A DNA stretch of 64,000 nt from a bacterium. GTDB lineage: Bacteria; Planctomycetota; Planctomycetia; Pirellulales; Pirellulaceae. A program made the translations under genes and the position numbers. Position 1 is the first letter of the stretch. Each line of letters begins with the position of its first letter. The stretch is taken from assembly GCA_030430075.1 (NCBI GenBank), contig JAUIGN010000008.1, positions 186,001 to 250,000 on the forward strand. The letters run 5' to 3'. The notes under the pieces were generated by a model. It made no database searches and was not told where the DNA came from. It saw only the letters and a list, made by a program, of their open reading frames with translations. Shown here one piece after another: positions 56,138 through 64,000 of this stretch.

Positions 56138-59100
56138 ATGCTTGCCACGTCCTGCTACTCACGCGACGAGTTGGAACGTTACCTGCTGGGACGGGCGAAT
56201 GATGAACTGCATGCTGCCATCGAAATTCATCTGGAGGCCTGTCCACGTTGTGACGAGACCCTGGCAGACCTCGATTCAGGCGATGACACGCTTGTTCGCA
56301 CGCTCCAGGTCAAACCCGATAGGTTGCCGGGCGATGCGCCCGCTTGGGTCGGCCGCCTGGCTGGGACTCCGTTCGAATCGGTGGAGGAGCGGGCGGATTC
56401 AGCGGCGGTGGGCAACGAGGATGAGGCACCGGCCGAGTTGGGTGACTACCAGTTGGAACAGATCTTGGGGCGGGGAGGAATGAGTATCGTTTTCGCGGCG
56501 CGTCACAAGCACTTGGGACGGCCCGTGGCGCTCAAGGTTCTGTTGCCGACAGCGGAGCAGCGGTCGGTCTCGCGTGACCGGTTCGCTCGAGAAATGCGAG
56601 CGGTCGGGGGACTCGACCATCCGGCAATCATTCGTGCGACCGACGCAGGCGAGTGCAACGGAACACTCTACCTGGTCATGGAACGCATCCAGGGGTTGGA
56701 CCTGAATCGGATCTCCAAGGCCGAGGGGCCGCTGGGCATCAGCGATGCCTGCGCGATCTGCATCGAAGTGGCCCGTGGTCTGGCTTACGCTCACGACCAG
56801 GGGGTTGTCCACCGCGATATCAAACCGAGCAATCTGATGCTCGACGATCGCGGCCATCTGAAGATTCTCGACTTCGGTCTCGCTCGGATGCAGCCATCGG
56901 CTTGCGACGTGAGCCTGCAAACCACGGTCGGGCAGTTGCTGGGGACGCTTGACTACATGGCGCCCGAGCAAGCCAGCGGGGCCGATGTCGACGCCCGCGC
57001 CGACATTTACGGCTTGGGCGCCACGCTCTTCAAACTGCTGGCGGGCGTGCCGCCTCGTGGCCGATCGGCCGACGTGCCGATCATCGAATTCTTGCACCGC
57101 CTGGCGACCACGGAAGCTCCACGGCTGGACGCGTATCGAGACGGGTTGCCGCCGGAACTGGTGGAGATCGTCAGCTGCATGGTGCGGCGGGATCCCGCGC
57201 AGCGATTGCCTGACGCCGCCGACGTGGTTGCCCGGTTGGAGCCGTTCGCCGCAAACGCTGATTTGACACAGTTGGCGTCGGCCGCCCGCGCGAAATCGGT
57301 TGCGCCCGAGGACGGCCATGCTGATGCGGTGCAGGCCAGCCTGGGAGCGTGGCGTGCCGAGCCGCAGGTGGACCCGGCCCCGACCGTTGAAAAGCCACCC
57401 CGGAGTGACGCGCTTCCCGTGCTGAGAGGTTTTGGCGCCGGTTGGATTGCCCTGGCGGCGACGCTCGGCGCGCTCCTGGGGGGCATCGCGTTGACCATCA
57501 TCCTCACGTTGCGGTCGCCCGAGGGAGAGATCCGGATCGAGTCCGAGCTGGAGAATGTGCGTGTCGAGTTGGTTGATGAAGAAGATCACGTCGACCTGCT
57601 GACGGTCGATCAAGGGAAAGCACAGACAACGGTGCGTACCGGTCGTTATCGGATCCGACTTGACTCGCCGGCGGACGGCATCGAGGTCACACCCCGCGAA
57701 GTGGTCGTCTCGAAAGGCACCGTGGTCCTCGCCAAGGTGACCAAGGTGGCTGAGGGAGCCGGCAGTACGCAAGCGAAAGGGAAACAGAACGGGGCCGGGG
57801 CACCGCAGCGAAGTCGGGTCGTTGCCATGGAAGCGCAGATTCAGCTGGCCCAGACCATGGATGAATTGGCCGTCGCCAGGCGGCAAGAACAACCGGACCA
57901 GCGGTTGATCGAGACGCTGGAGGCCAAACTGAGCCGCTTGCGTGCGTTGAGCCGGCCGATTCCGACCGAGCCGGTCTACGAAGGACGTACGCTGCCGGAT
58001 TGGGTTGCGCAAATGCGGTTTGAACAAGAGAGTAGTGCTCGCCAGGTTGCCGCCATGAACGTGCTCAAATTGGCGGGCACGCGGCCGGCAGATGAACAGA
58101 TGCAATTGTTGCTCGAAGCGGGAACGCGACTCAATGCCTGGTCGTCGCGGACGCTGGCCGAACGATTGCTGTATGAACTGCGGGACGGACCGCAGTCGAT
58201 CGGCAGCAGCGTCCGGCAGATCATGAGCGTTGATCGCACGCACGCCGCCGAGCATGTGGTTCGCGCCCTGCAAAGCGACGATCCCGAACGGCGCGAATTT
58301 GCGCTCAGCCTCTGTTTGGATCTGCGAGAACAGATCCAGGATCAAGACTGGCCAGGCATCGTCCCTCAGCTCAGGAAGCTCTGCGAAGAACTCGACGGCG
58401 AAACACGACTGATATGCCAGGTGACGCTGGCCATGTGCGAGTCGGATCGCCGTGCGGCAGGAGAGACGTTGCAAGCGATTTCCCTGGAAGCCGCCACGGC
58501 CGATCTGGTGGCGGCCATCATGCTGGCAGGAATCGAACGTCGGCTGGACGTTCCCCGTCCCCGGCAAATCCACTGGCTGGCGACCTACCTGGATCGACTC
58601 CCGTTCTTGGCGCCCAACGAATTCCCCGACGAACTTGTCGGCTTTTGGTACCAGCCAACGATGGGACCATTCCGGGGTGTTCAATGGAACGATCCCGGCG
58701 AGGAAGTCGGCGCGGAAGTCAACACGCTGGTCGGGCCGTTGCTGAAGTCGTTTGAACGGCGGCTTGCCGAGGCGGACGAGCAGATGGACGACGACCAGCG
58801 ACAGCGACGCGTGGCTGCCAAGTCGAAGGTTCTTATGACGGTGATGGAGGTGACCGACCTGGGAGGTACGACGCGGCAACAAGCACTCGACCTCCTGCAG
58901 CACCGTCTTCGCCAACTGCTGGAAATTCGGGCAAATCGCAATCAGCCGCCGGACGAGTTGACCGATACGCCACAAGGCATTGCCTCGGTCATTATGTTGG
59001 CGACTGGGAAGGTGCCGGATGTGTTACAGCAGCCGGGTTTGGACGAGCCGGGGTTCCTGGCCGAACAGTTTGCTGCGACGTTCAAGAACGACGCGGGGCA

Positions 59101-60001
59101 AGGTAATTCGCTCGCGTCCGACGGAACGACGCGCGGGATTTTCGGAGGCCGGCGTTTTACGCTGAATCTGGCCAGTTGGTATCCGTCAGAAGTGTTCGCC
59201 GAGTTATTGCAACAGCATGTCCGCCTGACTGAATCGGAACGTGAGCGGAATGCAAGCCGGCGTCAATTGCCTGCGTTCTTGCGGCGGACGAGGTCGGGCG
59301 GTCCATGGGATTTGGATGTGCGCCTGATGCTGGGCTTCGCGAGCCGGTCGGCGGAGGCTGCCGAGTTCACCGAAAACTTCGCCTCGCAGGCAGACCTCAG
59401 TCGTGACTTGATGCGCCATCCGGCCTTGGCAAACTTCGTCGCCGAACTCATGACCGATGCCGACAGCCAGGCGGCCTGTGGACTGGGGTTCAGCTTGTGG
59501 GCCAAGACGCATTCGCGGGAAGAAATCCTGGCCAGGTGGATGAGATGGCTTGAATCGGGCGACCCGCTCCACGCTCGATTTGCACTGGCCCACCTCGCCA
59601 AACAGGGAGACGAACAATTTCTCAAGGACCAGGCCGGGCTCGTCGCCGGAGCGATCGATCGCATTGCTGAGCAGCATCGACTGACCGAAGACGAGCTGAC
59701 GTATCTCAATGCCTTGGGTGACAAGGCGCCCCGGGCGGCCCGCCACGCGGTTGCCTATTTGCGCAGTTGGTTGCGCGAACCCGAATTGCGGGTGGGCGAC
59801 GATCCTCGCAACGACCGGCGCGCCTTCTATTCCAGGTTTTCCAGATTGGTGCCCTGTGTGGAGATTCTCCTGCGTTCACCGGAAGCCGCGGCGGAACTGC
59901 GTGAGGAGTTGGAGCAGGTGGTCAACGACGAGTCGAGCAGCGTTGGCACGCCCCAGGATCGCGTGCTCTTGAAGCAACTTGTCGTCAAGCTCGCCCGCTA
60001 A
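56138..60001 (+). CDS. membrane Ser/Thr protein kinase with anti-sigma-like N-terminus
   Basis: A 1287-residue signalling protein. Residues 1-50 hold an H31-x3-C35-x2-C38 zinc motif like zf-HC2 anti-sigma domains. Residues 104-370 form a Hanks-type kinase: GRGGMS (111-116), ALK (K133), HRDIKPSN (H225-N232), DFG (D245-G247) and APEQ. All catalytic residues are present. A Pro-rich linker leads to one membrane span at about 435-458, then about 830 residues that should lie outside the cytoplasm. These include a PEGA-like beta stretch (EIRIESELENVRVELV) and long alpha-helical, possibly HEAT-like, repeats. The sigma gene diverges from it, and the TIR-nSTAND pair follows after 254 bp. Confidence 0.93.
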   Translation: MLATSCYSRDELERYLLGRANDELHAAIEIHLEACPRCDETLADLDSGDDTLVRTLQVKPDRLPGDAPAWVGRLAGTPFESVEERADSAAVGNEDEAPAELGDYQLEQILGRGGMSIVFAARHKHLGRPVALKVLLPTAEQRSVSRDRFAREMRAVGGLDHPAIIRATDAGECNGTLYLVMERIQGLDLNRISKAEGPLGISDACAICIEVARGLAYAHDQGVVHRDIKPSNLMLDDRGHLKILDFGLARMQPSACDVSLQTTVGQLLGTLDYMAPEQASGADVDARADIYGLGATLFKLLAGVPPRGRSADVPIIEFLHRLATTEAPRLDAYRDGLPPELVEIVSCMVRRDPAQRLPDAADVVARLEPFAANADLTQLASAARAKSVAPEDGHADAVQASLGAWRAEPQVDPAPTVEKPPRSDALPVLRGFGAGWIALAATLGALLGGIALTIILTLRSPEGEIRIESELENVRVELVDEEDHVDLLTVDQGKAQTTVRTGRYRIRLDSPADGIEVTPREVVVSKGTVVLAKVTKVAEGAGSTQAKGKQNGAGAPQRSRVVAMEAQIQLAQTMDELAVARRQEQPDQRLIETLEAKLSRLRALSRPIPTEPVYEGRTLPDWVAQMRFEQESSARQVAAMNVLKLAGTRPADEQMQLLLEAGTRLNAWSSRTLAERLLYELRDGPQSIGSSVRQIMSVDRTHAAEHVVRALQSDDPERREFALSLCLDLREQIQDQDWPGIVPQLRKLCEELDGETRLICQVTLAMCESDRRAAGETLQAISLEAATADLVAAIMLAGIERRLDVPRPRQIHWLATYLDRLPFLAPNEFPDELVGFWYQPTMGPFRGVQWNDPGEEVGAEVNTLVGPLLKSFERRLAEADEQMDDDQRQRRVAAKSKVLMTVMEVTDLGGTTRQQALDLLQHRLRQLLEIRANRNQPPDELTDTPQGIASVIMLATGKVPDVLQQPGLDEPGFLAEQFAATFKNDAGQGNSLASDGTTRGIFGGRRFTLNLASWYPSEVFAELLQQHVRLTESERERNASRRQLPAFLRRTRSGGPWDLDVRLMLGFASRSAEAAEFTENFASQADLSRDLMRHPALANFVAELMTDADSQAACGLGFSLWAKTHSREEILARWMRWLESGDPLHARFALAHLAKQGDEQFLKDQAGLVAGAIDRIAEQHRLTEDELTYLNALGDKAPRAARHAVAYLRSWLREPELRVGDDPRNDRRAFYSRFSRLVPCVEILLRSPEAAAELREELEQVVNDESSSVGTPQDRVLLKQLVVKLAR

Positions 60002-60255
60002 CTCCCCGGCCGCAGTCGCCGCGGCGATGCCGGGCCCTCAGCCGCCGGATGGTGCTTGGGGTCATCCTCCGACCGGATCGCGGAGCGGCCTTGACCGGTA
60101 GTGCCCACCCCGATGCGAGCCGACTCTGCGGCGAGAGCGGCTCCCTCACTGTTTCCAGAAAGTGGGCCGTATTTCGGCGGCTGCAGGCTGTACAATGTGT
60201 CCCGGTCGTGTGACCCATACGGTCACTTATGTCACGGGGGCGTTTCGCCGCAACG
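60002..60255. other. spacer before the TIR gene
   Basis: 254 bp. A dyad GTGACC-CATAC-GGTCAC lies at 60210-60226, and a second GTCAC follows at 60231. A good -10 (TACAAT) is at 60191-60196, without a convincing -35. The spacing suits an operator at or just after the transcription start. Confidence 0.4.
60191..60226 (+). promoter_or_regulatory. possible promoter and operator of the TIR-nSTAND pair
   Basis: TACAAT (60191-60196) is followed by the perfect dyad GTGACC-CATAC-GGTCAC (60210-60226). The dyad would overlap the start of transcription or the leader. No matching -35 hexamer was found, so a regulator or alternative sigma factor may be required. Confidence 0.35.
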
Positions 60256-61806
60256 ATGTCTGCATTTTTGCCACAGTTTCAGCACGACGTTTTCATCAGT
60301 TACGCACGCGTGGATGATCAGCCGATGCTCCCGGGCGATGACGGGTCGTGTTGGGTGCAGGTATTGAAGTCCGGCCTCCAGATGCTTCTGAATCAGAAGA
60401 CAAAGGGGGCCAGTATCTGGATGGACCTGGGTGAGATCGCCGGCAATGAAGCGATTCCCGCCGAAATCCGCCAGGGCATTTCTGGTTCCGCCACGTTGCT
60501 GATCGTCATGTCCGATGGCTACCTGGCGTCAGATTGGTGTCGTCAGGAGTTGGAGTCGTTTATCGAGGCGGCCGGGCCCGAAGGGACATCGGGGCGGATC
60601 TTTGTTGTGCACCGCGACGAGATCCCGTTTGACCGGTGGCCGGAACCCTTGCGGGATTTGATTGGGTATCCGTTCTATCTCAAGGACGCAGCGACCGGCG
60701 ACGTGCGGCCGATGGCGGTACCCAAGCCGGACCCGCAGGAGAAAGAGTACTTTGCGCGGCTCTACCGGTTGCGGAATGAGCTGGCGGACCAACTACGCCG
60801 CATGATGTCTGGCATGACCGCTGACAGCGCATCGCCAGCGGCGGCCCCGCTCACTGAGCGTCGAGTTGGCGAGCCCCTGTTCGCTGCGTCCGGAGGCGGA
60901 CCGCGCGGTATCGGTCGAGCGGTACCTGTGGCGGCAAATGGAGGCGAGGCCGCGGGGGAGCCGGGCGAAATGCCGACGGTCTACCTGGCGGAAGTGGCCG
61001 GGGATCAATACGAACATCGCGAGCAGGTTGCGCAGTTCCTGGCCCAGTCCGGCTGTCGCGTTTTGCCGGCCCAGTTCTACGGTCGCGATCCGGCCGTATT
61101 CCAAGCGGCCCTCGATCAGGATCTGGCTCAGGCCATGGTCTACGCGCAACTGTTGGGGCCCTTTCCGACACCCCGCACGGCCGGGTTGCCGTACGGCTAC
61201 GAGGGTCTGCAATTCCAGCAGGCGGTGGCGGCGGAGAAGGTGGTTTTGCAGTGGCGCAGCCCGGCCCTCGATCCGACCACGATCCGCGATGATCTCCATC
61301 GCCGACTTCTATCCGGTCCGGATGTTCTGGCCACGGATCTCGAAGAATTCAAGCGGCTTATTCTGGAGGAGGTGCGCAAGGCGTCCGTGCAGCCGGAACG
61401 GGAACTGGCGGACGAGGACACCTTTATTCTGCTCAGCGCCGCCGGTGACGACGTGCGGATGGCGGACGATATCGCGGCTCGGCTGGCCGAACAGGCAGTG
61501 GCGTTCGACATCGTCGACGCATCGACGTCGCTGCCCGACCTGGCCGGGTCGGACGACTATAACGGCGTGATGATCGTCTACGGTGACTGCCCGCAGGAAT
61601 GGGTGCAGCAGCAGGTTCGTCTCTGTCGTCGCGTGGTATTGCAGAAGAAGCATGCGGCACCGGAATGCGCTGTCTATGTGGGGCCGCCGCGTGAAAAAGA
61701 TCCGCTCCGTTGTCGACCGCCGCGATTTCACATCATCGACGATCACGATCAGGTGCGGTTGGAAGAGTTCATCAAGGCGGTTGCGAAGAAGGGGGCCACC
61801 GCATGA
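60256..61806 (+). CDS. multi-TIR-domain protein
   Basis: A 516-residue cytoplasmic protein. Module 1 (about 8-185) is a TIR domain: HDVFISYARVDD, then NEAIPAEIRQGISGSATLLIVMSDGYLASDWCRQELESF. The W94-C95-x2-E98 motif carries the glutamate that is catalytic in TIR NADases. A Gly/Pro/Ala-rich linker (186-238) follows. Module 2 (239-375) and module 3 (388-508) have TIR-like patterns (TVYLAEVAGDQYEHREQVAQFLAQSG; FILLSAAGDDVRMADDIAARLAEQ) without the WCxxE motif, so they look like sensing or assembly domains. The ATG at 60256 is preferred over 60229. Its stop overlaps the nSTAND1 start by 4 bp (ATGA). Confidence 0.85.
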   Translation: MSAFLPQFQHDVFISYARVDDQPMLPGDDGSCWVQVLKSGLQMLLNQKTKGASIWMDLGEIAGNEAIPAEIRQGISGSATLLIVMSDGYLASDWCRQELESFIEAAGPEGTSGRIFVVHRDEIPFDRWPEPLRDLIGYPFYLKDAATGDVRPMAVPKPDPQEKEYFARLYRLRNELADQLRRMMSGMTADSASPAAAPLTERRVGEPLFAASGGGPRGIGRAVPVAANGGEAAGEPGEMPTVYLAEVAGDQYEHREQVAQFLAQSGCRVLPAQFYGRDPAVFQAALDQDLAQAMVYAQLLGPFPTPRTAGLPYGYEGLQFQQAVAAEKVVLQWRSPALDPTTIRDDLHRRLLSGPDVLATDLEEFKRLILEEVRKASVQPERELADEDTFILLSAAGDDVRMADDIAARLAEQAVAFDIVDASTSLPDLAGSDDYNGVMIVYGDCPQEWVQQQVRLCRRVVLQKKHAAPECAVYVGPPREKDPLRCRPPRFHIIDDHDQVRLEEFIKAVAKKGATA

Positions 61807-64000
61807 GCAAGATGGAAGTGCAATGGCGTTTCGCCCAACCGTTTCCCGGATTACGACCCTTCCAGCAGGAAGAGGCGGATCTGTTTTTCGGGCGGGGGGA
61901 ACAGATCGACGCCCTGCTGGCGACGCTCGAGGACCACAATGTAGTCGCCGTTGTCGGTGCGAGCGGATCCGGCAAATCCTCGCTCGTTCGCGCCGGCTTG
62001 TTGCCCGCCTTGGAAGCCGGGTTTCTCTCCGGTGCAGGTCCGGTCTGGCGGATGATCGTCATGCGGCCGGGCACGGCCCCGTTTTCCCAATTGGCAGAGG
62101 CGCTGCTGCAAGCAAACGACCCGGAACAGCAACCCGATCCTCAGCAGACCGCGTTTGTCGAGGCGACCTTGCGGAGCGGTCCGCAGGGGCTGCTGGAGGC
62201 CCTGGACGACCTCGGGTTTCCGGCGGAGGCGAGCGTCCTGGTACTCGTTGACCAGTTCGAGGAGATCTTTCGGTTCCGGCACCGTGAGACGTTCGGCGCG
62301 AAAGTCCATGACTGCCCGTCGGCCGCCATCGAACGCAACGACGCCACGGCCTTCGTCAACATGTTACTGGCAACCGCTGAGGCCAACAGCGGGTCGTTGT
62401 ATACAGTCATTACGATGCGTTCCGATTTCCTGGGGGATTGCGACGCGTTCCACGGGCTTCCGGAAGCGATCAATCAGTGCCAATTCCTGGTCCCCCGTCT
62501 ACGCCGCGACCAGGTTCGGGACACGATCGTCATGCCCCTGGATCTGTTTGGTGCCAGCGCCGAGCCCAGCCTGGTAAGCAGGATTCTCAATGAAATCGGC
62601 AGTGACCCCGACCAGTTGCCCTTGATGCAGCATCTCCTGCACCGGATGTGGAAACAGGCCGCTGATGCTGCCGATCGCCAGCCGGTCGTCTTGCGACTTT
62701 CCGACTATGACGCGGTCGGCGGACTGGAGAATGCGCTTTCCCGGCACGCCGACGAAGTGTTTGACGAACTGGCTGACCCCGAAAAGCAGCGTGTTGCCGA
62801 ACTCATGTTTCGCGCGCTTTGTAACCAGGAGGGGGAAGCCCGGTTGACTCGGCGGTTGGTAACGGTGTCGGAAGTCGCGGCGGTGGCCGGTGTGGCGGCC
62901 GAACGCGTGCAGGAAGTCGCCGGCGCATTTCTGCGCCAAGATCGCAGCTTTCTGGTCCATTCCCCCCGTGGCGAATTGGCGCCGGCGAGCATGTTGGACA
63001 TTAGCCACGAGGCGCTGATTCGCCAATGGACGCGGTTGACCGAATGGGTTGCCGTCGAGGCGCGTTCGACCGTCGTGTACCGCCGTATCGCCGAGACCGC
63101 TCGCCTGTGGACCGAAGGCAAAGCCAGTTTTATGGTCTCGCCCGAGTTGGATATCGCGCTCAACTGGCGAACGCGACAGAAGCCGACCCGCGTCTGGGCG
63201 GAACGGTACGGCGGCGAATTTGAATTGAGCATGAAGTTTCTTGATGCCAGCCGGACCGAACAGGCGTCGCAGCGGGAGCGTGAGCGGCGTGAGGCACGGC
63301 GAAAGTCGCTCTTCTTGTTTTCGACCCTGGCCGTAGTTTCGATCCTGATGCTGACTGCCGGCTTCCTCTGGCGGAATTCGGAAAGGCAGGCGACCGAGCT
63401 GAACGAGTTGTTCATCGAGAGCCAGCTTTCGCTGGGGACGGCGTCGATTCGCGAGGGTCGGATGGGCGAAGGGCTGCTCCGCTACTGGTCGGCGTACCAA
63501 AGTACGAGGCCCGGGCATCCTTCCCGCCAAAGTTCGCTCGACTTGATCGCCGCCTGGAGCAAAATTGCCGGACGCCCCCTGGTCCACGACCGCGGCGTCC
63601 GGGCTGTTACCTATAGCAACGACGGATCCGCGATTTTGACGGTGACCACGGACACCGCCACCCTGTGGGACGTCGCCAGCGGAGAACCGTTTCCCTTCCC
63701 GATGACGGCCCAGGGCGGCTTTTGGCAGGCGATCGCGGTCAGCCCGGTGGCGACGAACGTCCTGGTGGCCGACGGGACGCACCTTAGCCAATGGGATTTG
63801 CGGTCGGGCGAGCGGATCGGTCAGCCCTTCACCGCCGACGGCCGCATTGCGTCGGTCAGCTACACGGCTGACGGAAAGCGGGCACTCACCCGGACCTCGC
63901 GAATGATTCAGCTTTGGGATCTGGCTAACGGTACGCCCTGCACTGCGGGATGGCCGGCAGACCAGGTTCGTGCGTTTTCGCTCGACGGCGACGGCCAAAC
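61803..64000 (+). CDS. nSTAND1 NTPase with TM span and WD40 propeller, partial
   Basis: Reads open from ATG 61803 to the window end (732 codons seen), so the C-terminus is missing. The N-terminus PFPGLRPFQQEEADLFFGR is the nSTAND1 entry motif. Walker A is GASGSGKS (52-59), Walker B is VLVLVDQFEE (D150, E153-E154), sensor text is VITMRSDFLG, then LPLMQHLLHRMW and SHEALIRQW. A basic stretch (RERRREARRK-like) precedes one membrane span at about 502-523. WD40-type blades start near 590 (RAVTYSNDGSAILTVTTDTATLWDVASGE; ASVSYTADGKRAL). It is translationally coupled to the TIR gene. STAND ATPases switch on by ligand binding and oligomerisation. Confidence 0.9.
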   Translation, partial: MSKMEVQWRFAQPFPGLRPFQQEEADLFFGRGEQIDALLATLEDHNVVAVVGASGSGKSSLVRAGLLPALEAGFLSGAGPVWRMIVMRPGTAPFSQLAEALLQANDPEQQPDPQQTAFVEATLRSGPQGLLEALDDLGFPAEASVLVLVDQFEEIFRFRHRETFGAKVHDCPSAAIERNDATAFVNMLLATAEANSGSLYTVITMRSDFLGDCDAFHGLPEAINQCQFLVPRLRRDQVRDTIVMPLDLFGASAEPSLVSRILNEIGSDPDQLPLMQHLLHRMWKQAADAADRQPVVLRLSDYDAVGGLENALSRHADEVFDELADPEKQRVAELMFRALCNQEGEARLTRRLVTVSEVAAVAGVAAERVQEVAGAFLRQDRSFLVHSPRGELAPASMLDISHEALIRQWTRLTEWVAVEARSTVVYRRIAETARLWTEGKASFMVSPELDIALNWRTRQKPTRVWAERYGGEFELSMKFLDASRTEQASQRERERREARRKSLFLFSTLAVVSILMLTAGFLWRNSERQATELNELFIESQLSLGTASIREGRMGEGLLRYWSAYQSTRPGHPSRQSSLDLIAAWSKIAGRPLVHDRGVRAVTYSNDGSAILTVTTDTATLWDVASGEPFPFPMTAQGGFWQAIAVSPVATNVLVADGTHLSQWDLRSGERIGQPFTADGRIASVSYTADGKRALTRTSRMIQLWDLANGTPCTAGWPADQVRAFSLDGDGQ

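Noticed and set aside
56399..58975. 858-residue minus-strand ORF opposite the kinase
   Set aside because: Antisense to conserved kinase motifs with no recognisable domain.
62499..63998. 499-residue minus-strand ORF opposite the nSTAND1 gene
   Set aside because: The plus strand encodes clear STAND and WD40 motifs to the end of the window.

Overview
The window comes from a planctomycete, probably of the Pirellula/Rhodopirellula type. Evidence: a DUF1552 protein paired with a DUF1592/DUF1588-type cytochrome-c-like protein, a DUF1573 protein, lipid A genes (lpxD, lpxI), a tetrahydromethanopterin-pathway gene, a 23S-5S rRNA unit with no 16S beside it, and an ECF sigma factor divergent from a giant membrane Ser/Thr kinase. 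GC content is high, and GTG and TTG starts are common.

Layout. 208-4222: MoxR ATPase, DUF58 protein and VWA membrane protein, an overlapping three-gene operon. 4436-6235: zinc-ribbon/proline-rich/4-TM protein. 6241-10900 (-): speA, a TerB-like gene, upp and a nucleoside transporter, tightly packed. 11295-15461: an unknown gene, lpxD-lpxI, and pdxJ (-). 15580-21428: a beta-RFAP synthase-like GHMP protein, a glycine-zipper lipoprotein, a secreted DMFase-like protein, a beta-lactamase-fold hydrolase and an HpcH/HpaI aldolase. 21687-29647: a small lipoprotein, the DUF1552/DUF1592 pair, DUF1573, and a thioredoxin-NHL (NHLRC2-like) protein. 30048-33596: rRNA promoter, boxA, 23S, 5S and a strong terminator. 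33920-35086 (-): larC.

35391-54273 is one uninterrupted plus-strand block joining the str, S10, spc and alpha operons: rpsL, rpsG, an EF-G, rpsJ, rplC, rplD, rplW, rplB, rpsS, rplV, rpsC, rplP, rpmC, rpsQ, rplN, rplX, rplE, rpsN, rpsH, rplF, rplR, rpsE, rplO, secY, adk, rpmJ, rpsM, rpsK, rpoA, rplQ. tuf, rpmD, map, infA and rpsD are missing from their usual slots.

54354-64000 is a signalling/conflict-type region: a zincin-like protein, an ECF sigma factor (-), a 1287-residue kinase with an N-terminal anti-sigma-like zinc motif and one membrane span, a protein with three TIR-like modules, and, overlapping it by 4 bp, an nSTAND1 NTPase with one membrane span and a WD40 propeller that runs off the window. 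This TIR-nSTAND1 pair beside the sigma/kinase pair is the best candidate for a little-described system.

A short interspersed repeat (core CCGTTGGGCGTTAGCCCC) recurs between genes, and several spacers of the ribosomal block carry different short tandem repeats.
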